DNA of 47,502 nucleotides from Gemella sp. (GCA_030529855.1 JAUMWC010000014.1:1-47502), one strand, 5' to 3'; shown: positions 27,920 to 35,888, counted from the stretch's first letter. The notes: a model not told the origin generated them from the sequence alone. A program made the numbers and translations.

Positions 27920-28528
27920 ATGAAACTTTTAACAAAATTAAAAATACTGATATTTTTAGCTATTACAGCAGTAGTTGTATTTTTCCCGAAAAATATGTTT
28001 GATTATATTATATCGGATATGTTTTACTCATTATTTGGAGAAACGTTCTTTAAATATTTTTTCAAAGCAATATCATATATATTACATGATAAGATATTAT
28101 TATTAATTATGGGAATATTGGGATTATTTTTATTCTATATTAAAGAATATAGAAAGAGTATATTAATCCTATCAACTGCATTTTTTGGAGCAAGTATTAC
28201 TCTAATCCTAAAAGAAGTAGTTGGACGAGTTAGACCATTAGCAGAAGAATTTTCTGGTGGTTCATTCCCTAGTGGTCATTCAACAGTAGTGGTGCTATTC
28301 TTTATGTCGCTATTATATGTAATTAATAAGAAATCTAAGTTGAAAATTATAGCTGCAATTTCAATAATATTAATTCCAATATCTAGATTATCTATAGGAG
28401 CACATTATCCAACGGATGTTCTTGGCGGTCTTCTATTAGGTAGCATTGTAGTTGATTTGATGATAGTATATAATGAGATATTTTATAAAATATTTAAAAA
28501 GGTAAGTGGATTAAATGAAAAGAAATAA
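27920..28528 (+). CDS. PAP2-family membrane phosphatase
   Basis: 202 aa with about six membrane spans. All three phosphatase motifs are visible: KEVVGRVRP (98-106), PSGH (117-120) and SRLSIGAHYPTD (~157-168). The likely substrate is a lipid phosphate, such as undecaprenyl pyrophosphate or phosphatidylglycerol phosphate. The location directly behind murG (it starts at the base after its stop) supports a role in recycling the undecaprenyl carrier, but this is inference. Confidence 0.88.
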   Translation: MKLLTKLKILIFLAITAVVVFFPKNMFDYIISDMFYSLFGETFFKYFFKAISYILHDKILLLIMGILGLFLFYIKEYRKSILILSTAFFGASITLILKEVVGRVRPLAEEFSGGSFPSGHSTVVVLFFMSLLYVINKKSKLKIIAAISIILIPISRLSIGAHYPTDVLGGLLLGSIVVDLMIVYNEIFYKIFKKVSGLNEKK

Positions 28529-28754
28529 GGATTATGTTTATGCTATTTGTTTAGTAGTTACACATTATATTTTATGGTATTATTTTGCATATGTTAAATA
28601 TGCAGATGTAGATTCTAAGGATTATAAATATATTTTAGGATTACCAGAGTGGTTTTTCTATAGCAGTGTTGTAGTTAGTATATTTGTAATATTTTTAGTT
28701 ATTATAGTTTGCAATATTATTTTTAATAAAGATATAAAAGAAGAGGAAAAGTAA
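28515..28754 (+). CDS. yhdT: YhdT-like small membrane protein (DUF997)
   Basis: 79 aa with two membrane spans (DYVYAICLVVTHYILWYYFA and WFFYSSVVVSIFVIFLVIIV) joined by a polar loop with GLPEWFFYS, a DUF997 hallmark. It overlaps the PAP2 gene by 14 bases and precedes the panF-like gene by 1 base. YhdT-type genes regularly sit just before panF, where they look like a small partner of the symporter. Confidence 0.82.
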   Translation: MKRNKDYVYAICLVVTHYILWYYFAYVKYADVDSKDYKYILGLPEWFFYSSVVVSIFVIFLVIIVCNIIFNKDIKEEEK

Positions 28755-28755
28755 T

Positions 28756-30198
28756 ATGAAGAATATAGAGAATATTAATACAATTATACTATTTTCAGCT
28801 ATATTTATTCTAATAATGGTTGTTCCTAGTATAATCAATAGATGGAAATCAAAAGAAGCAACAGGAAGCTTCTTTGAACGTTATTATTTAGCTGATAGGA
28901 AGATATCAGGAGTAGTATTAGCTATTACTTTAATGTCAACGTATGGATCGGCATCTACCTTTTTGGCTGGACCAGGTACAGCATATAAGCAGGGATTAGG
29001 ATGGGTTTTATTAGCTATAATTCAGGTGACTGCAGGATATTTTGTTCTATTGGTCTTAGCAAGAAGATTTCAAAAGGTTACAAAAGAAATAAATGCGGTA
29101 ACTATAACTGATTATATCAGATATAGGTATGAATCTAATGTATTAGCCAATATTACTAGTATTTCTATGATTGTCTTTCTACTAACTGCTATGTCGGGGC
29201 AGTGGATAGGTGGATCAAAATTATTATCAAGTTTATTAGGTATAGATTATAAAATTGCAATTGTAATAATTTCTGTAATTATATTAATAACGGTTGTTTT
29301 TGGAGGACTTAGAACTGTAGTATTAACAGATTTAATACAAGGTTTAATAATGATTTTTGCAACATTAGTACTATTCTTTTCGCTTATCAGTTATGGTGGC
29401 GGAATAGAGAAGATAATGTCTAGTCTTTATGTTCAAAATCCAAATTTACTTACACCGTTTGGAGCAACGGGAACTTTAACTCCTTTATATGTTTCATCTT
29501 TTTGGGTTTTAGTTGGAGTTGGATTAATTGGAATACCACATGTTGCAGTAAATTCTATGTTATACAAAAGCAATAGAAGTTTAAAGCAATCAATCATAAT
29601 AGGCACTATAGTAATATTTATTGTTATGTTTGGTGTGCATTTAATAGGAGTATTAGCAAGAGGAGTATTTCCAAATATTAAAGATTTTGATTCTGTAATA
29701 CCTATGATAACAATGGAGATACTTCCTTGGTATTTAGTAGCGGTAGTTTTAGCAGCACCTTTAGCTGCAATAATAACAACAGTAAATACACAATTTTTAC
29801 TGATATCTTCTAGTTTAATAAAAGATATATTATTAAATGTTACAAAGGTTCAGGAAAAGAAATTACCAATTTTTGTTTATGTAGTGAATATAGTAGTGGT
29901 TATAATAGTAGCTATATTGAGTATAAAGCCACCAGCGCTAATAGTAGAAATCAATTTATTTGCTTTCGGTGGTTTAGAAACAACATTCTTATGGCCGATA
30001 TTATTAGGGTTATATTGGAAAAATGCTGAAAAAATAGGAGCAATTTGTTCGATTATAGTAGGATTGACAAGTTATATTGTTTTTAAAACTATTTATAAAA
30101 TTACAAAGGTAGAACCTGTGGTTATATCATTGTCATTAGCATTAGTTGTATTTATATTAATTTCAGTATATATTAATAAAAGAAGAGAGAAGGAGTAA
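28756..30198 (+). CDS. panF: Sodium/pantothenate symporter
   Basis: 480 aa, about 13 membrane spans; SSS family. Family blocks visible: YYLADRKISGVVLAITLMST, GSASTFLAGPGTAYKQG and GGLRTVVLTDLIQGLIM, the SSS signature region. The YhdT gene in front makes the pantothenate assignment much more likely than proline or another solute. In the same run of genes as coaD, so it may feed CoA synthesis. The Na+ site residues were not checked individually. Confidence 0.85.
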   Translation: MKNIENINTIILFSAIFILIMVVPSIINRWKSKEATGSFFERYYLADRKISGVVLAITLMSTYGSASTFLAGPGTAYKQGLGWVLLAIIQVTAGYFVLLVLARRFQKVTKEINAVTITDYIRYRYESNVLANITSISMIVFLLTAMSGQWIGGSKLLSSLLGIDYKIAIVIISVIILITVVFGGLRTVVLTDLIQGLIMIFATLVLFFSLISYGGGIEKIMSSLYVQNPNLLTPFGATGTLTPLYVSSFWVLVGVGLIGIPHVAVNSMLYKSNRSLKQSIIIGTIVIFIVMFGVHLIGVLARGVFPNIKDFDSVIPMITMEILPWYLVAVVLAAPLAAIITTVNTQFLLISSSLIKDILLNVTKVQEKKLPIFVYVVNIVVVIIVAILSIKPPALIVEINLFAFGGLETTFLWPILLGLYWKNAEKIGAICSIIVGLTSYIVFKTIYKITKVEPVVISLSLALVVFILISVYINKRREKE

Positions 30199-30204
30199 AT
30201 TAAA

Positions 30205-30378
30205 ATGAAAAAAGTAAGAGTAACAAATACAAATGCAGAGAAATTTACTGTTAGTAACGTATTAACAGTAGGGAAAGAATATGAAGTTGTTAACGAAACA
30301 GAAGAATACATTTTTATAGAAGATAATACAGGAAATGTTGGTGGATTCTACAAAGAGTATTTTGAAGTTGTAGAATAA
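30205..30378 (+). CDS. Small conserved-looking protein, possibly DUF6501
   Basis: 57 aa (MKKVRVTNTNAEKFTV... ending YKEYFEVVE), too short for a common cutoff. It has a beta-strand pattern (FTVSNVLTVGKEYEVVN, EEYIFIEDNTGNVGGFYKEYF). I recall a similar small Bacillales family annotated DUF6501, but cannot confirm. RBS AAGGAG is 9 bases before the ATG. It is 6 bases after panF, so it is co-transcribed as the last gene before a strong terminator. Confidence 0.75.
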   Translation: MKKVRVTNTNAEKFTVSNVLTVGKEYEVVNETEEYIFIEDNTGNVGGFYKEYFEVVE

Positions 30379-30387
30379 ATTTTTATT

Positions 30388-30423
30388 AAATGACTACTGA
30401 CACTTTGTCAGTAGTCATTTTTT
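30388..30423 (+). terminator. Terminator of the coaD-panF operon
   Basis: A 15-bp perfect stem (30388-30402 with 30406-30420, loop CTT) runs into a T-run. Confidence 0.93.
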
Positions 30424-30448
30424 ATTATAATGATTATAGGAGTTTAAG

Positions 30449-31060
30449 ATGAGTAAATTTGATGAACAAATATTAGTTGTAGATAGAGAAATATTATTTA
30501 ATAATGAGAAAAATAATTTTAATGGATTTATTAGTCATGATGACAAAAGATTCAGTGAAATAGTTAGCATTTTTTCAAATGTAGAAGTGAAAAGAAGAGG
30601 GGATATGGAAGAAAACCCAGAATATAAGCAATTAATTGGGTATGCTATTGTTAAGGATAGAAGTACGAATGATGTACTAGTTTATACAAGATTAACTGGT
30701 GGAGGAGAATCTAGACTACACGGAAAAGCATCTGTTGGTGTAGGTGGTCATATGAATATGGTCGAAGATAAAACAATAGATGAAGTTATAAAAATAAATA
30801 TTTCTAGAGAATTAGAAGAAGAAATAGGTGTATCATTCGAAGAAAATCTAGATGAACTAGTGTGCTTAGGGTTAATAAACGATGATACTAATGAAGTAGG
30901 GAAAGTACACATAGGACTAGTTTATCAAGTATATGTTGATAGAGAAAAAGTAAAAGAAATCGAAGAAGATTCACTGAGAATAGAATGGCTAAGTTCAAAT
31001 ATTGCTAAGAATAAAGAAAATTATGAATCTTGGTCAGAGTTTTTAAAGCCAATAATGTAA
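30449..31060 (+). CDS. Nudix-domain phosphohydrolase-like protein
   Basis: 203 aa. The Nudix box is recognisable by REL-EEE-IGV with the first Glu seven residues before RE (EVIKINISRELEEEIGV). The Gly that opens the canonical box is Glu here. The strand YAIVKDRSTNDVLVYTRLTGGGESRLHGKASVGVGGHM matches a Nudix subgroup common in Firmicutes and often annotated as phosphoesterase. Substrate unknown. It stands alone between two terminators. Confidence 0.8.
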   Translation: MSKFDEQILVVDREILFNNEKNNFNGFISHDDKRFSEIVSIFSNVEVKRRGDMEENPEYKQLIGYAIVKDRSTNDVLVYTRLTGGGESRLHGKASVGVGGHMNMVEDKTIDEVIKINISRELEEEIGVSFEENLDELVCLGLINDDTNEVGKVHIGLVYQVYVDREKVKEIEEDSLRIEWLSSNIAKNKENYESWSEFLKPIM

Positions 31061-31062
31061 TA

Positions 31063-31092
31063 AAAAAGACTAGAAAATTCTAGTCTTTTTTA
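31063..31092. terminator. Bidirectional terminator between convergent genes
   Basis: AAAAAGACTAGAA (31063-31075) with TTCTAGTCTTTTT (31078-31090) gives T-runs on both strands. It serves both the Nudix gene (+) and the DUF1146 gene (-). Confidence 0.9.
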
Positions 31093-31299
31093 TATTAGAG
31101 AAGTAGATAATTCATAAATTTCTAATATTGCTTTATAGAACAAGTATCCAAGAACAAAAGAAAGGATGGTATTAAAAATAAGAATATCTCTACTATTAAT
31201 CTTTTTAAAGAATTTAGAGTAGTCAATTTTAAGTGTAATGTTATTTATAAATAGTATAAATACAAATAATAAGAATAATTTTATTAAATTCATTTTCAC
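31090..31299 (-). CDS. Small membrane protein, DUF1146-like
   Basis: 69 aa with two spans (LIKLFLLFVFILFINNITL and ILIFNTILSFVLGYLFYKAILEI). The layout, with a loop YSKFFKKINSRD between the spans, fits the DUF1146/YwzB family of Firmicutes, whose function is unknown. It starts 9 bases after corA in the same direction, so it is probably co-transcribed. Confidence 0.72.
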   Translation of the reverse strand: MKMNLIKLFLLFVFILFINNITLKIDYSKFFKKINSRDILIFNTILSFVLGYLFYKAILEIYELSTSLI

Positions 31300-31308
31300 C
31301 TCTGTGGT

Positions 31309-32259
31309 TTAAAACATATCAAACCAGCCTTTTTTCTTGAAAAACCAAAGCATACCACCAGCGATACATAACGTTAAAAATGCTATGATAAAGTAACCAT
31401 AGTCAGTTTCAAGTTCTGGCATATTTTTGAAGTTCATACCGTACCATCCAGCAACGAAGGTTAACGGAAGGAAAATAGTAGATATTATTGTTAGGGTCAT
31501 CATGATACTGTTGGTTTTAAATGAGTTATAGGTCATATAGTTTTCACGGATATCACTGGCTAATTCACGATTAGCTTCGATTATCTCCGTTTGTTGAACA
31601 AGTTCGTCATAGATATCGTGGAAATATTTTCTATCGTTCTCTGTCATTTCAACTCTACGTGAAACAAGGAATCTATGTATTAACTCTCTCATAGGCATTA
31701 GACCTCTTCGAAGTTTTAGAAGATTACTTCGAAGATCGAATACCTCATTCATTATTCTACTCCCCTTAGTATGAGCATCATTTTCTTCAAGTTCGTCAAG
31801 ACGAGTTTCTATTTTAGAAATTAAAGGTGTGTAACCTTCGACTATTTCAGAAATAAGCATGTGCATAATATGTAGTGGCGTATAATCAGGTCCTTTATCT
31901 AGAACTTTAGATACAATTTTATTAATATAGCGTATGTGAGATAAATGGAACGTAACAATATAATTTTTCCCTATAAACATATTAAGTGTTTCATAATCTG
32001 AATCTATATTTTTTAGCACATGTGATACTAAAAAAATTTGTTGTCGCGTAATTTCTATTTTTGGACGTTCTAATAGTGTTAGACAGTCTTCTATGTGTAA
32101 TTCGTGAAATCTAAAGAAAGTGGTAAGAAGTTCAATTTCTTCTCTTGTAGGGGAGCTAAAATCAACCCAATACCATTCAATATTATCATTTTTTACTTCA
32201 ACTAAAGGTAAGTCGTTAATAATATTTCCGCTTTTATCAAGAGCGATTACTTTTATCAT
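31309..32259 (-). CDS. corA: CorA-family magnesium transporter
   Basis: 316 aa. A homopentameric Mg2+ channel with a large cytoplasmic N-terminal funnel and two C-terminal spans. The pore signature GMNF is in AGWYGMNFKNMPE (~265-277), followed by the second span (YFIIAFLTLCIAGGMLWFF) and a basic tail. The acidic/coiled region (ETRLDELEENDAH) precedes the first span. The length is normal. No Mg riboswitch-like leader is evident, as the upstream gap to trmH is only 27 bases. Confidence 0.93.
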   Translation of the reverse strand: MIKVIALDKSGNIINDLPLVEVKNDNIEWYWVDFSSPTREEIELLTTFFRFHELHIEDCLTLLERPKIEITRQQIFLVSHVLKNIDSDYETLNMFIGKNYIVTFHLSHIRYINKIVSKVLDKGPDYTPLHIMHMLISEIVEGYTPLISKIETRLDELEENDAHTKGSRIMNEVFDLRSNLLKLRRGLMPMRELIHRFLVSRRVEMTENDRKYFHDIYDELVQQTEIIEANRELASDIRENYMTYNSFKTNSIMMTLTIISTIFLPLTFVAGWYGMNFKNMPELETDYGYFIIAFLTLCIAGGMLWFFKKKGWFDMF

Positions 32260-32286
32260 ATTACACCTCCATAAGATTTATTTATA

Positions 32287-33042
32287 TTATTTTAAAATAT
32301 TTTTTATATAGTGCATCATTATTCCGGCAGCTACAGCAACATTAAGACTTTCAGCTTGCCCTGGCATATTTATTTTTACTTTTCTATTTACTTTATTTAA
32401 AGTCTCAGTTGAAACACCATTCGCTTCGTTTCCAAGGATTATTGCACATTTAGATTTAATAGTTTGTATGTCTTCTAAAGATTCATTTGTATCTAATGAA
32501 GTAGCTAGTATATCAAAATTTTGAAGTGAATCTAAAAATAAAGGTAAATCGATATTATCAAAGCAATTAATATGAAAATTACTTCCTTGCATACTGCGCA
32601 TAACTTTTGGAGCATATAGGCTAGTAGTTCCCTTTGATAAAATAATTGCATCGAAGTTAAATGCATCTGCAGTTCGGACAATAGTTCCAAGATTTCCTGG
32701 ATCTTGTATTTTATCTAATACAAGTATATTATTATATTTAGAAATATCCAATTCTTTTTCTTCTATTTTACAAATTGCAAATATCCCTTGACTTGTTACT
32801 GTGTCTGAAAGCAATTTAGTAGCTTTTTCATCGATAGTGATTACTTCTATACCAGATATATCAAAGTTTATATTTTTATCAAATGATTCGGATTTAATTA
32901 TTAATTCTACAACTTTTGAATTAATAGCTTCTTCTAAGAGATGCAATCCTTCTATGATGTATTTTTGCTGTTTTTTTATATTTTTTATATCCTTTAATTT
33001 AGAAATATTTTTTATTCTAGGATTGTTAGTAGAGTAAATCAT
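32287..33042 (-). CDS. SpoU/TrmH-family RNA 2'-O-methyltransferase
   Basis: 251 aa. A SPOUT knot methyltransferase. The three SPOUT motifs are visible: QDPGNLGTIVRTADAF, the middle ILGNEANGVS and the C-terminal MPGQAESLNVAVAAGI. An N-terminal ~80 residue L30-like substrate-binding domain is present, so it resembles 23S rRNA methyltransferases of the RlmB/TsnR type. Target nucleotide not predictable. The mobile island begins just upstream of this gene (5' side), so its native promoter may have been changed by integration. Confidence 0.9.
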   Translation of the reverse strand: MIYSTNNPRIKNISKLKDIKNIKKQQKYIIEGLHLLEEAINSKVVELIIKSESFDKNINFDISGIEVITIDEKATKLLSDTVTSQGIFAICKIEEKELDISKYNNILVLDKIQDPGNLGTIVRTADAFNFDAIILSKGTTSLYAPKVMRSMQGSNFHINCFDNIDLPLFLDSLQNFDILATSLDTNESLEDIQTIKSKCAIILGNEANGVSTETLNKVNRKVKINMPGQAESLNVAVAAGIMMHYIKNILK

Positions 33043-33079
33043 TAAAAACTCCTAATTTAGTTTGAACTTTTTAATTATA

Positions 33080-33110
33080 ATGTGATATAATTATTTTAAT
33101 TATATCACAT
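33080..33110. promoter_or_regulatory. AT-rich palindrome at the chromosome/island boundary
   Basis: A perfect 14-bp inverted repeat (ATGTGATATAATTA, 33080-33093, with its complement at 33097-33110, loop TTT). Each arm carries TATAAT, so it gives a -10-like hexamer on both strands (33086-33091 plus, 33099-33104 minus). It could be the trmH promoter region, an operator, or part of the attachment site. Confidence 0.5.
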
Positions 33111-33162
33111 ATAGGATAAACCTTGTAGTATTAATGTTAATAAAGAGTTAAACCAAAAAAGT

Positions 33163-33267
33163 ATACGATTTTCATACGATTTGAAAAAAGTGTATAATTT
33201 AACTCATTATATTAAACGTTGATATTTCAAGGTTTTTATTATGTTTCATACGAAAATATGTACGAAA
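33163..33267. repeat. Clustered ATACGA repeats next to the integrase
   Basis: ATACGATTT occurs at 33163-33171 and 33174-33182 (11-nt period). ATACGAAA (33248-33255) and GTACGAAA (33260-33267) follow (12-nt period). Short direct repeats beside the integrase end are usual for arm- or core-type integrase binding sites, so one attachment site of the island probably lies within 33,110-33,286. The other end is not in the window, so the core cannot be defined. Confidence 0.45.
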
Positions 33268-33291
33268 AGGGCAAATTGCCCTTTTTTTATA
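33265..33291. terminator. Terminator at the 3' end of the integrase gene
   Basis: AAAAGGGC (33265-33272) with GCCCTTTT (33278-33285), loop AAATT. The T-run is long on the plus side and short on the minus side. It lies just beyond the integrase stop codon. Confidence 0.65.
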
Positions 33292-34423
33292 TGCTCATAT
33301 ATTCAGCAAATTGTATTGCTGTTTGTTGTTTTAATTTTTCTGTTACGTGGTTATAGATATTCATTGTAGTTTTAAAATCTGAATGTCCTAATCTTTTTTG
33401 TACAGCTTGAATACTAGCACCAGCTTCAAACATTAATGAACAATGGGTATGTCTAAAGCCGTGACAACTAATACTCTTAAGATTGAATTTTTTTTGTATT
33501 CGTCTTAATGTTGTGTTTATTGATGTTGAGCTTAAACGTCTATTATTTTTATTAACAAATACATAGTCATTGTTACGTACACCCATTTTAAATAGTAATT
33601 CTCTTTGTGCTATTTTATAAGAGTGTAGTTGTTGCATTGTAAGAGGGTCAACGTCTATGATACGTTTACTACTTTTAGTTTTAGGACTTTGTACTATTTG
33701 TGCATTATTTTCCCCTCTAGACACAGTTTTATTAATACTAATAGTGTTAGCTTTAAAATCAATGTCTTGCCAGTCTAATGCCAGTACCTCTCCAATTCTA
33801 GCCCCAGTAAAGCCTAATAATCTAAATATCATAAATAGAGTAGGCGAGTAATTTTCTTTTATTACTTCAAGAAAATATAATAACTCATCTTTAGTATAAT
33901 ATTTCTCAATTTCCTCTTTATCATCAGTTTCAATTCTAGGCTTTTTTATTTTATCCATAGGGTTACTATTCAGTAAATTAATATTTACAGCATATTCAAA
34001 GACCATATTTAATAATTTTATTAAGTCGTTTAAATAGTTTTTGCTGTATATATTCCCCCAGTCATTTACTATTTTTTGTAATTCTAGCATTGTTATTTTC
34101 TTTATATCGATATTACCGAGAATTGATAATATTGTTTTTGATATTGATAAATAAGAATTAAGTGAACTTTCTTTTATTGTATGTCTATGGTTATCTATCC
34201 AAATATCATATACTGCAGAAAAGGTATGTTTTTTATTGCGAACAAATAAAGAACCTTTTTCAAATTCTATTTTCTGTTTAGCTATGTATATTTCAGCTTC
34301 CTTTTTACTTTCAAACCCACGTTTTGTTTTTCTTACTTCCTTACCAGTAATAGGGTTAATCCCTAGATACAAGTTATTTATCATATATAGTTTTTTATTG
34401 TTTTTAGTATATTGTTTAATCAT
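33287..34423 (-). CDS. int: Tyrosine-type site-specific integrase
   Basis: 378 aa. It catalyses island integration and, with an excisionase, excision. The N-terminus is an AP2-like arm-binding domain (KKLYMINNLYLGINPITGKE), followed by a SAM-like core-binding domain. The catalytic set is complete: Arg209 (GARIGEVLAL), a Lys near 248-250, His321 and Arg324 (CHGFRHTHC), His347 (LGHSDFKTT) and Tyr357 (NIYNHV). It belongs to the Firmicute phage/ICE group. It reads leftward out of the island and is the last gene of that arm. The start follows GAAAGGAA on the minus strand. Confidence 0.93.
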   Translation of the reverse strand: MIKQYTKNNKKLYMINNLYLGINPITGKEVRKTKRGFESKKEAEIYIAKQKIEFEKGSLFVRNKKHTFSAVYDIWIDNHRHTIKESSLNSYLSISKTILSILGNIDIKKITMLELQKIVNDWGNIYSKNYLNDLIKLLNMVFEYAVNINLLNSNPMDKIKKPRIETDDKEEIEKYYTKDELLYFLEVIKENYSPTLFMIFRLLGFTGARIGEVLALDWQDIDFKANTISINKTVSRGENNAQIVQSPKTKSSKRIIDVDPLTMQQLHSYKIAQRELLFKMGVRNNDYVFVNKNNRRLSSTSINTTLRRIQKKFNLKSISCHGFRHTHCSLMFEAGASIQAVQKRLGHSDFKTTMNIYNHVTEKLKQQTAIQFAEYMSI

Positions 34424-34451
34424 TTTGTTTAATTCCTTTCAGTTATCTACC

Positions 34452-34485
34452 ACCACAGCAAGATATATTTGCAGGAATTAGAAAC
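34452..34485 (+). repeat. 34-nt repeat, copy 1, upstream of the integrase
   Basis: Matches 40410-40443 at 32 of 34 positions in the same orientation. The core (GCAAGATATATTTGC) has GCAA/TTGC arms. It is 29 bases before the integrase start codon on the minus strand, so it lies in the expected 5' leader or promoter. It is followed by a small hairpin GGCTA-TATAT-TAGCC (34490-34504). Confidence 0.7.
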
Positions 34486-34636
34486 ATAGGGCTATATATT
34501 AGCCGTTTAAATAATTAAATTGATAATTTGTATCACTCTAAAAAGTGAACGCTAATAAGGGGTTATATAGAAGCTCCCTAAGGCTTTAAATTTTATAGGG
34601 TAGGATGTTTGTACATAGTTAGTAAAATAAAAAATG

Positions 34637-34770
34637 TTGATTTTTGTTCACACTTATATTATACTAATAATAACAAAGATAACTTGCGAAGGATAAACGT
34701 TGTGTTCCCGAATGGGAGTAAGTCAATGGACGAGAATTCACATATGCCTGGGGTTATCTTATTTTTTTGT
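34637..34770 (+). ncRNA. Predicted small structured RNA convergent with the HEPN gene
   Basis: Promoter: -35 TTGATT (34637-34642), 17-bp spacer, -10 TATACT (34660-34665). The predicted RNA starts near 34,672. A long-range stem AAGATAAC (34676-34683) with GTTATCTT (34753-34760), extended by two G-U pairs, encloses about 69 nt with an inner TCCC-GAAT-GGGA hairpin, and ATTTTTTTG follows directly, as in an intrinsic terminator. The 3' end overlaps the last bases of the DUF3644 gene on the other strand. No protein-coding frame with an RBS is seen. The remainder of the 335-base gap 34,424-34,758 holds the repeat and the hairpin described above. Confidence 0.5.
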
Positions 34771-35739
34771 CTTATTTTTAAGGTTAGTTACAAAATTTAT
34801 AGGATCTTTTTCTATTTCTTCTACAAGAAAATCACAGAAGTTAGAAGAATAGCTATAACGATTACCTAACTTATAATGATAGCAAAATTTATTATTTTTC
34901 TTAATATCATAAAAACTGTTAAATAAGTTCAAGTCATTTGTAGTGAATGGCTTTTTTATTTTGTCTCCTGCTACCACTTTTGTTAATAGTATGTCTTTAG
35001 ATTTTAATTTCTTATTTACTATTTTGATTACTTCTTTAGTGGTATGTGGATAGAGTGCATGAGGGTCTTTTATCTCTCTTAATACATTTACAGTTGCATC
35101 AGCTGAACTATCTACTTTTACTAGCAAGTCGGCTTCCTCTTTACGTTTAGTTATATAAAATCTTGTTTCTACAGGTATTGCATAGTCTGAATTACTAGAG
35201 TGTATCTCTGATTCAATTTTTGCTTTCTCAGATAATAAACGTTCTGCCATTTGTGGAGAATATTTAGCTTTTATTTCCTCGCTATTTAATTGATCTATAC
35301 GAACTGATAAAGTAAGGAAATTTTGGGCGATTTGTTTAGTTATATCTATATTGTGGAATTCTTGCATTTTTAAAATATAGTTAGCAACACATGCTTGGAA
35401 TAATGGAGCATAGATATGTTCATAATCTTCTGTTATGAAGTGGGTACTAGTATTTCTTAACTCAATAATTTGAAGAAGATTTTTTCTTAATGAACCATGT
35501 TTATCAGGGAATATTTTTTCTACTGAATTCTCTAGTGAAATAGTTCTATCACTGTCTTTATAATATATAGAAACACCTTTATTTAGTAATTCAGCTTTCA
35601 GCATTAGTTCCCAAGCGTTACATATAAAGAAACTAAAACCCTCAATTCTATATTTAATTGTTGGTTTATTGTATATTTCTAAACCTAAGATAAAAGCTTC
35701 AATACTTTTATCAACCATTCTTTCTGATAAATTTTCCAT
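34759..35739 (-). CDS. DUF3644 protein with HEPN RNase motif (candidate anti-phage effector)
   Basis: 326 aa. The N-terminal block (KSIEAFILGLEIYNKPTIKY ... FSFFICNAWELMLKAELL) is characteristic of DUF3644. Residues 95-100 read RNTSTH, which fits the HEPN Rx4H active site; HEPN proteins are often RNases that act in toxin-antitoxin or abortive infection systems. A middle coiled coil follows, and the last ~90 residues (YPHTTKEVIKIVNKKL ... FTTNDLNLFNSFY) look like a helical winged-type binding domain. It sits between int and repressor, the usual accessory slot of PICIs. The promoter and a leader terminator lie upstream. An antitoxin is not obvious. The defence role is inference. Confidence 0.8.
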   Translation of the reverse strand: MENLSERMVDKSIEAFILGLEIYNKPTIKYRIEGFSFFICNAWELMLKAELLNKGVSIYYKDSDRTISLENSVEKIFPDKHGSLRKNLLQIIELRNTSTHFITEDYEHIYAPLFQACVANYILKMQEFHNIDITKQIAQNFLTLSVRIDQLNSEEIKAKYSPQMAERLLSEKAKIESEIHSSNSDYAIPVETRFYITKRKEEADLLVKVDSSADATVNVLREIKDPHALYPHTTKEVIKIVNKKLKSKDILLTKVVAGDKIKKPFTTNDLNLFNSFYDIKKNNKFCYHYKLGNRYSYSSNFCDFLVEEIEKDPINFVTNLKNKTKK

Positions 35740-35780
35740 TAATTATTTCCTTTCATTATTTTTTTCTTTGTATAAAAAAT

Positions 35781-35888
35781 AAAAAGACTGCAATAATATA
35801 CAGCCTTTTTATCCACAATTGTACTCCCGTAGAAGGTACAATGTTCTTCCTTGTATATTATTCTATATCGTTCGTTATATATTGTCAA
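35781..35888 (-). promoter_or_regulatory. Promoter and attenuator-like leader of the HEPN gene
   Basis: Minus strand: -35 TTGACA (35883-35888), 17-bp spacer, -10 TAGAAT (35860-35865). The transcript then passes a 7-bp hairpin (ATTGTAC arms, 35818-35824 and 35836-35842) and, 70-80 bases downstream, an intrinsic terminator: arms 35781-35790 and 35801-35810 with one mismatch, followed by ATTTTTTAT. The start codon is about 40 bases further. A terminator between promoter and gene suggests that expression depends on antitermination or read-through. Confidence 0.65.

Noticed and set aside
34609-34869. An 86-codon plus-strand frame over the end of the DUF3644 gene
   Set aside because: It overlaps the well supported DUF3644 gene, has no RBS and reads as low-complexity hydrophobic sequence. 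The predicted small RNA explains the region better.
34637-35888. Retron or CRISPR explanation for the RNA near the HEPN gene
   Set aside because: No reverse transcriptase, no cas genes and no spaced repeat array exist in the window.
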